Part shown: one piece after another, positions 52,363 to 60,874 of the stretch
Layout of the letters: the number at the start of each line of letters is the position of its first letter
Numbering within the stretch: position 1 is the stretch's first letter
Assembly (NCBI RefSeq): GCF_042665195.1
Contig: NZ_JBHTBW010000062.1
Location: forward strand, 62,001 to 126,000
From: Laceyella putida
Lineage (GTDB): Bacteria; Bacillota; Bacilli; Thermoactinomycetales; Thermoactinomycetaceae
Reading direction: 5' to 3'
Length of the DNA stretch: 64,000 bases
Made by a program: the position numbers and the translations under genes
Notes under the pieces: generated by a model
Seen by the model: the letters and a program-made list of their open reading frames with translations, nothing else
Databases searched by the model: none
Told to the model about the DNA's origin: nothing

Positions 52363-53382
52363 TTGCTTATGAAACGCCGAACGATATATCAACTTCTCAT
52401 TTTGCTGGCCGTGACGCTTGTGCTGGCGGGTGGGGCCGGTCCATTATCCGCCATGGCCGTGCCACAGCCAAAGCCTGCTTTGGCTGCCTTTGGGCCGGGT
52501 GTGCTCAAACCGGGGGCACAGGGCAAAGACGTTTATGAATTGCAAGGCCGCCTGAAACTGCTGGGATTGTACACCGGACCGATCAACGGGGTTTTCACCC
52601 ATCGCACCTACTTGGCGGTACGGTTGTTTCAATATCGGTTTGGGATGAAAGTGGACGGGACGGTCGGTCCCAAAACCAAGCTGAAATTATGGAAAGCGAC
52701 GAAGCATTGGACCCCGGCCATGACGCAACCGAAAAAGGCCGGTGGCTTAAAACCGGGCTCGCGTGGCGGCAATGTGTATGACTTGCAAGGCCGGTTGAAA
52801 TTCCTCGGATTTTATACCGGGAAAATTGATGGACATTATGGAGACCGCACCACCAAAGCGGTGCGTTTGTTCCAATATCGGTTTGGGATGAAAGTGGATG
52901 GAGTGGCGGGCCCGGCAACACTCACCAAGTTGCGCAAAGCCACCAAAAACTATTCCCCAGCCAAAATCGGACAAACCGCCAGAAGAACCAGAACCAAAAC
53001 GACCTTGCCCCGTTCTTCCAACGGGTTCAGTCAAAATGATTTAAAACTCTTGGCCCAAGCCGTTCATGCGGAAGGGCGCGGCGAACCGTATGTGGGACAA
53101 GTGGCCATCGCTTCGGTGATTCTCAACCGGATCGAAAGCGAAAAGTTTCCCGACACTATCTCCGGCATTATCTTTCAACCGCTTGCGTTTGAAGCGGTAG
53201 CGGATGGACAGATTTGGATGGAGCCGGACGAAACGGCGAAAAAAGCGGTGATGGACGCCGTGAATGGGTGGGATCCATCAGGTGGAGCCTTGTATTATTT
53301 CAACCCCGCTCGCGCCACCTCCAAATGGATTTGGAGCCGCCCCCAGATCAAGCGAATCGGCAAACATATCTTCTGTCGTTGA
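52363..53382 (+). CDS. sleB: Spore cortex-lytic-type cell wall hydrolase (SleB-like)
   Basis: Secreted enzyme of about 339 residues: signal peptide (MKRRTIYQLLILLAVTLVLAG), two peptidoglycan-binding repeats (about 48-110 and 125-190; each with KPG...VYDLQGRLK.LG.YTG and VRLFQYRFGMKVDG), and a C-terminal Hydrolase_2 domain with LLAQAVHAEGRGEPYVGQVA (catalytic Glu in the second half) and GALYYFNP. SleB enzymes are lytic transglycosylases of the spore cortex in germination. SleB normally has one binding repeat, so a paralogue or a CwlJ/SleB variant is possible. No ypeB follows. TTG 52363 or ATG 52369 starts it. Confidence 0.8.
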   Translation: MLMKRRTIYQLLILLAVTLVLAGGAGPLSAMAVPQPKPALAAFGPGVLKPGAQGKDVYELQGRLKLLGLYTGPINGVFTHRTYLAVRLFQYRFGMKVDGTVGPKTKLKLWKATKHWTPAMTQPKKAGGLKPGSRGGNVYDLQGRLKFLGFYTGKIDGHYGDRTTKAVRLFQYRFGMKVDGVAGPATLTKLRKATKNYSPAKIGQTARRTRTKTTLPRSSNGFSQNDLKLLAQAVHAEGRGEPYVGQVAIASVILNRIESEKFPDTISGIIFQPLAFEAVADGQIWMEPDETAKKAVMDAVNGWDPSGGALYYFNPARATSKWIWSRPQIKRIGKHIFCR

Positions 53383-53386
53383 AATG

Positions 53387-53424
53387 ACATCGAGCCTGTG
53401 GTCAAGGCTCGATGTTTCCTTTTG
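53387..53424 (+). terminator. Terminator after the sleB-like gene
   Basis: ACATCGAGCCT / AGGCTCGATGT stem with a 7-base loop, followed by TTCCTTTT. Confidence 0.8.
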
Positions 53425-53476
53425 TCCGAACATGCTATAATAGGTAGAGGATTTTATTGATAGAGGAGTTGTCGGC

Positions 53477-55837
53477 GTGGAGCAATGGACGCTGAAATCA
53501 CTGGAATTTAATCGTGTGAAAGAAATAGTCAAAGAACAAGCCGCGACGGTTTTGGGAAAGGAAAAAATAGATCATTTGCAACCGACTGCCGTGCGTGAGG
53601 AAGTGGAACGGCGCCTTGCGGAAACGAGCGAAGGGATGGATTTGTTGCGCTTAAAAGGCGATGTTCCTTTTGGGGGCATTCGCGATATACGGACCGCCAT
53701 CCGTCGGGCCAAGATGGGAGGCATTCTGAATGAGGCGGAATGTCTCGATATCGCGACAACGATTTCCGGCGGGCGCAAGGTAAAGTCCCACCTGCGCCAA
53801 CTTGAGGTGGAAACAGCGGCGTTGCCGCGGTTGCGTGAACTGACGGAACAAATTGAAAGTCTGGATCAACTTGAAGAAGAGATTTTTGCTTGTATCGACG
53901 AGCATGCTGTGGTCAAAGATCAAGCCAGTACGGAGTTGCGCCGCATTCGCCAGCAGATGGATGCCGTAAGGCAACAAATCCAGCAAACGTTGAATCAAAT
54001 GTTGCGCAGTTCCCACTATACCAAAATGATGCAAGAACCGTTGATCACGCAACGCTTCGACCGGTACGTGATTCCGGTCAAGCAGGAATATCGGGGGCAA
54101 TTTGGCGGCATTGTGCATGATCAATCCTCTTCGGGAGCCACTCTGTTCATCGAACCGGAAGCCGTGGTGCAGTTGGGAAATCGTCTGCGGGAATTGGAGC
54201 TGTCCGAGGAAAGGGAAGTAGAACGGATTTTAAGCCTGTTGACGGGCAAAGTCCAAGTGATGGCGGAGGAGTTAAGCCGGAACATCGCGCTTTTGGCAGA
54301 GCTTGATTTTATCGTTGCCCGGGCCCGTTATGGTTACCGGGTCAAAGGCGTGTGCCCGGCGATCGCGGAAGACCGCGTGTTAATGTTGAAGCAAGCGCGC
54401 CACCCGCTGATCCCTCGGGAAGAAGTCGTGCCGATCGACGTGGAAATGGGGAAACGGTACCGAGCGGTCATCATCACCGGCCCCAACACCGGCGGGAAGA
54501 CGGTCACGTTGAAAACCATTGGTTTGCTCGCTTTGATGACGCAATCGGGGTTGCCGATTCCCGCGCAGGAAGAAAGCGTGATGCCGATCTTCAGCGGGGT
54601 ATTTGCGGATATTGGGGATGAGCAAAGCATTGAACAAAGCTTGAGCACTTTCTCAGGCCATCTCACCAACATCATTCAGATATTGCAACATCTGGATGAA
54701 GCGAGCCTGGTCCTGTTCGACGAGTTGGGGGCGGGAACCGATCCCACAGAAGGGGCGGCGCTCGCGATGGCGATCTTGGAACACGTGATTGAACTTGGTT
54801 CCATGGTGGTCGCCACCACTCACTACAGCGAGCTGAAATTATTTGCGCACACGCATCCGCAAGCGATCAACGCCAGTGTGGAATTTGATGTGGAAACGTT
54901 GCGCCCCACTTACCGGTTATTGATCGGGGTGCCGGGACGAAGCAATGCGTTTGCGATTTCCAGTCGCCTTGGCTTGCCCGCCTCGATTATTGAAACGGCC
55001 AAACAGCACATATCCATTGAAGAAAACAAGTTGGAAGAAATGATTGCCAGCTTGACCACTGAACGCAAATGGGCTGAAGAAGAGCGCAAGCAAGCGGAAT
55101 CGCTGCGGCATGAAGCGGAAGAACTGGCCCGCGATTTGCGCCGCCAGTTGGATGAGTGGGAAGAAGAAAAGAGGCACGTCAAAGACAAAGCGCGGCGAGA
55201 AGCGCGGGATATCGTTGCCAAAGCGCAGCGGGAAGCGGAAGAAGTGTTGAAAGAATTAAGGGAATGGGCGAAATTGCGCCCACAGGAGTTGAAGGAACAC
55301 CAGCTGATCGAGGCGAAAAAGCGATTAGACGCATCCATTCCGGAAATGGAGTTGTCGAAGAAGACGGCGACCCGCTCGGCCAAACCACAGAAGATCAAAG
55401 TGGGGGACGAAGTGCTTGTCTTAACCGTCAACCAAAAAGGGAGCGTCGTGGAAGATCTGGGCAATCACGAGTATCAAGTGCAAATTGGTTTCCTGAAAAT
55501 GAAAGTGCATCGTGATCAACTGGAGAAGCAAGCGGAGTCAAATCAAAAGCAGATGCCGAAGAGTCATTCAACGGTTAAACGGTCCACATCCGATGTCAAA
55601 CCGGAGTTGGATTTGCGAGGCAAGTTGGTGGAAGAAGCATTGATGGAGATTGACCAATATTTGGATAAGGCCATTCTAGCCGGTTACAAACAAATCTCCT
55701 TGATCCACGGCAAAGGGACAGGCGCGTTGCGCACAGGCGTTCAGGAGTTTTTGCGCCGTCATCGCAGTGTCAAGTCCTATCGATTGGGGGCACATGGCGA
55801 AGGTGGATCGGGAGTGACCGTCGTCGAACTGCGCTAG
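53477..55837 (+). CDS. mutS2: Endonuclease MutS2
   Basis: 786-residue MutS paralogue without the mismatch-recognition domain; in other bacteria it handles recombination intermediates and stalled ribosomes. Core and lever regions (about 1-310) are followed by the ATPase: Walker A GPNTGGKTVTLKT, Walker B LVLFDELGAGTDPTEG, and a switch His in VATTHYSELK. A long charged coiled coil (about 515-620) connects to the C-terminal Smr nuclease domain with LDLRGKLVEEALMEI and LIHGKGTGALRTGVQEFL. GTG start behind GAGGAG. Confidence 0.95.
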   Translation: MEQWTLKSLEFNRVKEIVKEQAATVLGKEKIDHLQPTAVREEVERRLAETSEGMDLLRLKGDVPFGGIRDIRTAIRRAKMGGILNEAECLDIATTISGGRKVKSHLRQLEVETAALPRLRELTEQIESLDQLEEEIFACIDEHAVVKDQASTELRRIRQQMDAVRQQIQQTLNQMLRSSHYTKMMQEPLITQRFDRYVIPVKQEYRGQFGGIVHDQSSSGATLFIEPEAVVQLGNRLRELELSEEREVERILSLLTGKVQVMAEELSRNIALLAELDFIVARARYGYRVKGVCPAIAEDRVLMLKQARHPLIPREEVVPIDVEMGKRYRAVIITGPNTGGKTVTLKTIGLLALMTQSGLPIPAQEESVMPIFSGVFADIGDEQSIEQSLSTFSGHLTNIIQILQHLDEASLVLFDELGAGTDPTEGAALAMAILEHVIELGSMVVATTHYSELKLFAHTHPQAINASVEFDVETLRPTYRLLIGVPGRSNAFAISSRLGLPASIIETAKQHISIEENKLEEMIASLTTERKWAEEERKQAESLRHEAEELARDLRRQLDEWEEEKRHVKDKARREARDIVAKAQREAEEVLKELREWAKLRPQELKEHQLIEAKKRLDASIPEMELSKKTATRSAKPQKIKVGDEVLVLTVNQKGSVVEDLGNHEYQVQIGFLKMKVHRDQLEKQAESNQKQMPKSHSTVKRSTSDVKPELDLRGKLVEEALMEIDQYLDKAILAGYKQISLIHGKGTGALRTGVQEFLRRHRSVKSYRLGAHGEGGSGVTVVELR

Positions 55838-55867
55838 AAGCAAAGACGGTTGTGACGGAGGGAAAGT

Positions 55868-55951
55868 ATGAAGTATTTACCGCCGATTTTGGGGACTGTG
55901 GCCCTGCTCTTTTTTCTGGTCGGAGTCATTTGGTTTATGATAAATGCTTAA
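55868..55951 (+). CDS. 27-residue single-pass membrane protein downstream of mutS2
   Basis: Unrecognised small protein beginning MKYLPPILG, then TVALLFFLVGVIWFMINA to the end: one membrane helix and almost nothing else. GGAGGG (55857-55862) lies 5 bases before the ATG, 30 bases after the mutS2 stop, and a terminator follows the stop at once. So it is probably the last gene of the mutS2 operon. Function unknown. Confidence 0.7.
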   Translation: MKYLPPILGTVALLFFLVGVIWFMINA

Positions 55952-55956
55952 CAGCG

Positions 55957-55999
55957 AAAGCCTAGCGTAGGGTAAACGACGCTAGGCTTTTGACTCTTT
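55957..55999. terminator. Terminator between the mutS2 operon and the subtilase paralogue
   Basis: AAAGCCTAGCGT / ACGCTAGGCTTT stem followed by TGACTCTTTTTT; it separates convergent transcripts. Confidence 0.85.
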
Positions 56000-56000
56000 T

Positions 56001-57125
56001 TTAAGGGCAGATGATGCGCAAACGGCCAAAAGACTGACCCGGTACGGGAACGGGACATTGGTCTTCAATGGCGTAGCGGATTTGGGTGTTGGTCTTGCCC
56101 TGGCTCGCCAAATAAGCGGCGGCCCCGCTTACGAATGCGGTGGACATGGAAACGCCAGATAAGGTTTGGTATGCGCCGCCAAGGTAGGTGGTAATGATAT
56201 TGACGCCGGGTGCGCCAACATCAATCCAGTTGCCGTAGGAAGAGAAAGAGCATTTGTTGTCATTTTGGTCTGTGCAAGCCACGGCGATGACATTGGTGTA
56301 ATAGGCGGGATAGCTCGGTGTGGTGCTGGCGGAGCTTCCCGCCGCCGCCACGAGAACAGCGCCTTTGCTCCAGGCGTAGTTCACCGCGGTTTCCAGTGCG
56401 ATGCTGCTGGTGGAACCGCCCAAGCTTAAGTTGATCACTTTGGCGCCTTGGTCAGCCGCATAGGAGATGCCGCTGGCGATATCGGCAAATGTGCCGCTGC
56501 CGCTGTCGTTCAATACGCGAATGGCAAGGATTTGCGCCGTGTTCGTCGTGCCGGCAACGCCGATTCCGTTGTTTATATTGGCTGCCGCGATTCCCGCCAT
56601 CGCCGTGCCATGGCCATTGCCGTCTTGCGAGACGCTGTCGTCATCGACAAAATCCCATCCTTGGATCACTTTTCCGGAGAGATCGGGGTGGTCTGCTAGC
56701 ACGCCCGTATCGATGACGGCCAATTTGACGCTATTCTCGGTCCCTGTAAAAGGGCCGCCGATTTTTTGCAAGCCCCATTGTTGCGGGTAGTAAGGGTCAT
56801 TGGGAGCGGCGAGCGCGTGGGCAATATAGTTGGGCTCCACATATTCCACCTGGGGGAGCTTTTTGTATTTGTTCATCATCTCGGAGACGGATTTCCCTTT
56901 GAACTGGATCACTTCAAACCCTAGCTTTTCGTTCCGTTTCAGCACTTTGGCGTCGTTTTGTTGGTGGATATTTGCTTTTGTCTGTATGGAAGCGCTTTCT
57001 TTAAACTTGACGATCAGTTGGTCTGGGGCAAAACTGGTTTGCTTGGCTGGTTGGGCAAAGGCGAGGGTGGGGAGGGAGAAGATCAAAAGCAGGATGGCAA
57101 ACATCATGAAGCGTTTTGGGATCAT
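56001..57125 (-). CDS. Divergent S8 subtilase paralogue of thermitase with altered oxyanion hole
   Basis: Secreted subtilisin-family protein, 374 residues from ATG 57125 behind AAAGGAGG: signal peptide, prodomain (PDQLIVKFKESASI...VEYVEPNY), then a thermitase-like catalytic domain. The catalytic Asp (AVIDTGVLADHPDL), His (GNGHGTAMAGIA) and Ser (LSGVSMSTAF) are present. However, the oxyanion-hole Asn of thermitase (AAAGNAG) is Ser here (AAAGSSA, codon at 56334-56336), and the usual GTSMATPHVAG reads GVSMSTAFVSG. Four Cys (ACTDQNDNKC; QCPVP...IICP) are absent from the neighbour and could form disulfides. Activity may be reduced, altered or lost. Confidence 0.9.
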   Translation of the reverse strand: MIPKRFMMFAILLLIFSLPTLAFAQPAKQTSFAPDQLIVKFKESASIQTKANIHQQNDAKVLKRNEKLGFEVIQFKGKSVSEMMNKYKKLPQVEYVEPNYIAHALAAPNDPYYPQQWGLQKIGGPFTGTENSVKLAVIDTGVLADHPDLSGKVIQGWDFVDDDSVSQDGNGHGTAMAGIAAANINNGIGVAGTTNTAQILAIRVLNDSGSGTFADIASGISYAADQGAKVINLSLGGSTSSIALETAVNYAWSKGAVLVAAAGSSASTTPSYPAYYTNVIAVACTDQNDNKCSFSSYGNWIDVGAPGVNIITTYLGGAYQTLSGVSMSTAFVSGAAAYLASQGKTNTQIRYAIEDQCPVPVPGQSFGRLRIICP

Positions 57126-57211
57126 GAGAATCCTCCTTTTGCATTGGTTTTTGACAAGATCCTTCAAATACTGGTCTTACTTGCGGGGATGTGAATGGCA
57201 AATATGAAATG

Positions 57212-57233
57212 GACCACACCCGCGGGTGTGGTC
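57212..57233 (-). terminator. Hairpin after the thermitase gene
   Basis: A perfect palindrome GACCACACC-CGCG-GGTGTGGTC; the minus-strand tail is only moderately T-rich. Confidence 0.5.
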
Positions 57234-57248
57234 AGTGGTTATGGTCCC

Positions 57249-58412
57249 TTAATATTGCACGGCTTTATAAGCGTTGACGCGTCCTTTTGTCCAGTATGTT
57301 CCGGTGCCGCTGATTTGGTCAGCGGTGTTTTCAATGGCCGCGCGGATATTGGAAGCGCTACGTCCCTGCGAAGCCAACAGGCCCGCTACCCCGGCAACGT
57401 GAGGCGTCGCCATGGAGGTTCCGCTCAAGGAAGCATAACTGCTGGTTGGGTATGTGGAGTAAATGCTGGAGCCTGGAGCGGCAACCTCTACCCAAGTGCC
57501 ATAAGAAGAGAAGGAAGATTTGGTATCGCTGGAAGTCGTAGAAGCGACTGCGATCGCATTGGAGTAGTAAGCCGGATAGTTAGGAGCGGAGGTTCCGGCG
57601 TTGCCGGCAGCCGCCACAACAACGGAGCCTTTGTTCCAAGCGTAGTTGACCGCATCTTGCAAACCGGTGGCGCCGGAAGTGCCGCCCAAGCTTAAGCTGA
57701 TGACGTCGGCCCCTTGATCAGCCGCGTAAGTGATTCCGTTTGCCACGGCTGTCCAGGTGCCGCTGCCGCTGTTGTCGAGCACGCGTACTGCCAGGATGGA
57801 AGCTTTCGGGGCGGTACCCGCGATCCCCGTGCCGTTGTTGGTCACCGCGGCGGCGATACCCGCGCAGTGGGTGCCATGTCCGTTACCGTCTTGTGGAGTG
57901 GCGTCATTGTCAACGAAGTCCCAGCCGCCCACCACTTTGCCGGCCAAGTCGGGATGGTTGGATTGCACCCCGGTGTCGACAATGGCGATTTTCGCGCCTG
58001 TGCCGTCAGCGATATCCCATGCTTGCGGAGCTTGGATTTTTTGTGGCCCCCATTGCTGGCTGCTGAAGTAGGGGTCGTTTGGCGTATAGTCGGCATGGAC
58101 ATAGAAGTTTGGCTCAGCGTACTCGACGTTTGGGTCTTTTTTCAGTTTGGCTACCGTCTCTTCAACAGAGCCTTTCACCTTGACGACTTCAAAGTCCAAT
58201 TTGCTGTTTTTCTCCACAACTTGCCCGTTTGCTTTGGCGCGAGCCGATTGGACGGCGCTGGCGGAGGCGGTGTCTTTGTATTTCACCACGACTTCACCGG
58301 GCGCATACAGCTTGCCGGCTTTGCTGTCCACTTCTTCGGCGAAGATGGCCGACGGCAGGGCGACACTGGCAAACAATGCAAATGAAGCCAGCAGGGAAAC
58401 GCTCTTTTTCAT
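57249..58412 (-). CDS. Thermitase (secreted thermostable subtilisin-like protease) precursor
   Basis: 387-residue preproprotein: signal peptide (about 1-25), inhibitor-like prodomain (26-108) and a 279-residue mature enzyme starting YTPNDPYFSSQQWGPQ. From memory the mature part is nearly identical to Thermoactinomyces vulgaris thermitase. Catalytic Asp in AIVDTGVQSNHPDL, His in GNGHGTHCAGIA, the oxyanion Asn in AAAGNAGT, and Ser in SGTSMATPHVAG. The free Cys next to the His that makes thermitase mercury-sensitive is present (THCAG). AAAGGAGG precedes the ATG. It lies directly upstream of its paralogue on the same strand. Confidence 0.95.
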   Translation of the reverse strand: MKKSVSLLASFALFASVALPSAIFAEEVDSKAGKLYAPGEVVVKYKDTASASAVQSARAKANGQVVEKNSKLDFEVVKVKGSVEETVAKLKKDPNVEYAEPNFYVHADYTPNDPYFSSQQWGPQKIQAPQAWDIADGTGAKIAIVDTGVQSNHPDLAGKVVGGWDFVDNDATPQDGNGHGTHCAGIAAAVTNNGTGIAGTAPKASILAVRVLDNSGSGTWTAVANGITYAADQGADVISLSLGGTSGATGLQDAVNYAWNKGSVVVAAAGNAGTSAPNYPAYYSNAIAVASTTSSDTKSSFSSYGTWVEVAAPGSSIYSTYPTSSYASLSGTSMATPHVAGVAGLLASQGRSASNIRAAIENTADQISGTGTYWTKGRVNAYKAVQY

Positions 58413-58539
58413 GAAATATCCTCCTTTAGGAGTGGATTCGCCTTTTTAAAGTTTGCATGATTCCAACGATTATGGTTTTGATGGTGGAGCTTTGCGGTGT
58501 CTCGTCAACCGTCCGTGTGCGGCAAAGGCCCACAGCACT

Positions 58540-58665
58540 TGACGGCGGCCATGCCCTGTGCGTGCCGAATACCATGGAATTCCCGCTCAAGGAAGCATAA
58601 GTGCTGGTTGGGTAAGTGGTTTAGATATGGAATGGTTACATCCATCGAGATTTCGTCATAAGCCA
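58540..58665 (-). pseudogene. Relic fragment of a third thermitase-like gene
   Basis: The plus-strand bases 58574-58610 (CCATGGAATTCCCGCTCAAG and on through GGAAGCATAAGTGCTGGTTGGGTA) nearly repeat 57412-57451 inside the thermitase gene, the segment encoding YPTSSYASLSGTSM. Flanks on both sides show looser similarity, with frameshifts, and no start or ribosome-binding site remains. It lies 130 bases upstream of thermitase on the same strand: the remains of a tandem duplication. Confidence 0.7.
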
Positions 58666-59280
58666 GGTGGGATCGGATGCTCAAGTGCATATACGCTTTT
58701 GGGGCTAACCGAAAACAAGGTTGCTGAGGGAACTATACTTGCCAGTCAAACGAGGGAAGAAGCAAACGAAATCTTCGTTTTCACAGACAACGTCAACCTT
58801 TCTTGAGACAATCAACAGCAGGATTTTGTCAAAGCTTCCCGGCCGTTCATCATCGAATGAATGAACACAGGATTGGAATGCGTAAGGTTGGAATGGCTGT
58901 CGGCAGCAAACCAGATGATAAGAGAAAAGAAGCAAATAGGAAGAGAACAAAAAAGGTGGTTCGTCATGATTGAAATGAACAGGCGGGGAATATTATTTCA
59001 GCCCCTCCTTTCATGTTTGACTATATTATCTTTTCGTTAATTGATTAAGATTTCCTCCCTATAAACATAAAAAAATAATAATATTTTTGTTTCTAATAAA
59101 TGGTATTATTTTGATTCAATTTAGAAGTTGTGGAATGATATGGTCAATATGCGTGTTTAGTTTGACTTAAGTAATGTAAATCGATAAAGTGCATAGAAAT
59201 ACTTGGGTAACGAACGAGTTTTAAAATAAGACATGGAAAATAAAAAATTTGGTTAGAGGTATGATGTGTATATTTTACAA
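58666..59280. other. Gene-free AT-rich stretch upstream of the subtilase locus
   Basis: About 600 bases with no convincing gene on either strand. Open frames here have no ribosome-binding sites. Composition falls sharply from the GC-rich neighbours, particularly after 59000, which suits degraded sequence. No repeats or hairpins stood out. Confidence 0.5.
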
Positions 59281-59285
59281 CCGCA

Positions 59286-59311
59286 AAGAAAAAAGGCCTT
59301 GATGGGCCTTT
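59286..59311 (-). terminator. Terminator of the 65-residue hypothetical gene
   Basis: AAAGGCC / GGCCTTT stem with a 6-base loop; on the minus strand a T-rich run follows. Confidence 0.75.
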
Positions 59312-59315
59312 AACT

Positions 59316-59513
59316 TTATTCGTCTATATGAAACTTTCTCATCTCTCTTTTTAATTGGTTCATATAAGCCATCATTTCTTGTTTTTTTGCTGGATGATAT
59401 TGCTGGGGATGAAGGGAGATCTCATGCAGGATTTGTTCGGCTCGTTGATAGCTCGCTTGTAGTAAGCGATAATATGATTTCTTGGCTGGTGCCGTGGTGA
59501 TGGTTGTGCTCAT
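59316..59513 (-). CDS. Hypothetical 65-residue helical protein
   Basis: Not recognised. The start is ATG 59513, 9 bases from AAGGAG; ATG 59519 is too close. After a Thr/Ala-rich head the sequence KKSYYRLLQASYQRAEQIL, HPQQYHPAKKQEMMAYMNQL and KREMRKF looks like two charged amphipathic helices, with no membrane segment. It has its own terminator and is transcribed alone. Possibly a small cytoplasmic or spore-associated protein; no function is assigned. Confidence 0.6.
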   Translation of the reverse strand: MSTTITTAPAKKSYYRLLQASYQRAEQILHEISLHPQQYHPAKKQEMMAYMNQLKREMRKFHIDE

Positions 59514-59704
59514 GCTCATCCGCTCCTTACGTAACAATTCAACCAATTATTATCATATCAAATTGTCTGTCTGTAGGGAATATTTTCAAATCAAATTGGA
59601 TTCGGCGATCATCCGTTAACCAAAAAAAGTGAGGAATTGATTATTGGCGATCATTCTGTTGTAATATAATGATACTATGACAAAAAGAATTAGAGTGAGG
59701 AATC

Positions 59705-60697
59705 ATGAAGATCGGATATCGGACAGTAAAGACCGCAGTTGGAACGACATTATCGTTGGCCATTGCCCAGTGGTTGGGTTTGCAATTTTACAGTTCCGCC
59801 GCGATTATTACCATTTTGTGCATTAAAACGACAAAAAAGAAATCGTACCAAACCGCATGGGAACGGATAGTCGGGTTTGCGCTGGGAATGGCTACTTCCA
59901 CGATTATTTTTGAGTTGATCGGTTACCATGCCTGGGCCTTGGCTTTGGTGTTGTTGGCCTTTATTCCCCTGTGCGTGAAACTGAATGCGACCGATGGCAT
60001 CATTTCCGCGACGGTCATCATTTTGCATCTGTATTTACTGAAACACGTTTCCCTCGCGATTGTGCTCAACGAGATTCTTCTGCTGGTCATCGGAATCGGG
60101 ATGGCGATGTTGGCCAATTGGCACATGCCAAGCAATGAAAGGAAATTAAAAGAGAGCCAGGCAAAAATCGAAGCCAATTTCCGGACCATTTTGCACGAGT
60201 TTGCCGCTTATCTCCGTGAAGGAAACCAACATTGGGACGGAAAAGAGATAACCGAGACGGCGCGGTTGTTAAAAGAGGCCAAATCGTTGGCTTTGCGGGA
60301 TATAGAAAATGTGGCGCCTTATGATTGTGCGTATTATTATCGGTACTTTGAGATGAGGGAACGGCAATTTGAGATCCTTGAGCGGATTGCGCCAAGTGTC
60401 TCTTCATTGGATCAGTGTTGCCAGCAAGGGAAGTTGATTGGCGATTTTCTCGACAGATTGGCCAATGCGGTGCATCCGGGAAATACGGCGTCATATTATC
60501 TGGAAGAGCTGGAACAGATGAGCGATCGGTTTAAGGCGTCCCCGCTCCCGCAGACACGGGAGGAATTTGAGACACGTGCCGCTTTGTATCACTTTGTTGG
60601 CGAGATGAAACGGTACTTGAAAATCAAACGCGACTTGTGGATTAAGCAAAAGAAAAAAGAAGAGACGGAAAAACATAAGCTCAACAGGACAAAGTGA
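59705..60697 (+). CDS. Aromatic acid exporter family protein (YqjA/DUF939-like)
   Basis: 330-residue membrane protein of the ArAE_1 family. The N-terminal half (about 1-140) has four to six helices beginning IGYRTVKTAVGTTLSLAIAQ and FYSSAAIITILCIKTTKKKSYQTAWER, a signature of the family. The C-terminal half is a soluble helical domain with YYYRYFEMRERQFEILERIAPSVS. The name comes from distant similarity to aromatic acid exporters; the real substrate is unknown. GTGAGGA precedes the ATG. Confidence 0.85.
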   Translation: MKIGYRTVKTAVGTTLSLAIAQWLGLQFYSSAAIITILCIKTTKKKSYQTAWERIVGFALGMATSTIIFELIGYHAWALALVLLAFIPLCVKLNATDGIISATVIILHLYLLKHVSLAIVLNEILLLVIGIGMAMLANWHMPSNERKLKESQAKIEANFRTILHEFAAYLREGNQHWDGKEITETARLLKEAKSLALRDIENVAPYDCAYYYRYFEMRERQFEILERIAPSVSSLDQCCQQGKLIGDFLDRLANAVHPGNTASYYLEELEQMSDRFKASPLPQTREEFETRAALYHFVGEMKRYLKIKRDLWIKQKKKEETEKHKLNRTK

Positions 60698-60705
60698 TGG
60701 GGTTG

Positions 60706-60743
60706 AGAGGGGGAGCGGCTGGCGGAAAGGCCGTTCCTCTTTC
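60706..60743 (+). terminator. Terminator-like hairpin after the exporter-like gene
   Basis: AGAGG...CGGC pairs with GCCG...CCTCT, with an internal loop, then TTTC. Confidence 0.5.
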
Positions 60744-60874
60744 GCTCAAGCGCTTTTTTTATGCTGTCTACAATCTTTTCTCTATCACACGCCGCCAGAT
60801 GATTGAAAATGCGGAATGTACTATATAATGAAATAAAGGTGTTGGTTTGACCAAGAAGAAAGGGGAGCATGCAT

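Noticed and set aside
58558..58806. 82-codon plus-strand frame upstream of thermitase
   Set aside because: It runs antisense through the subtilase relic and has no ribosome-binding site.
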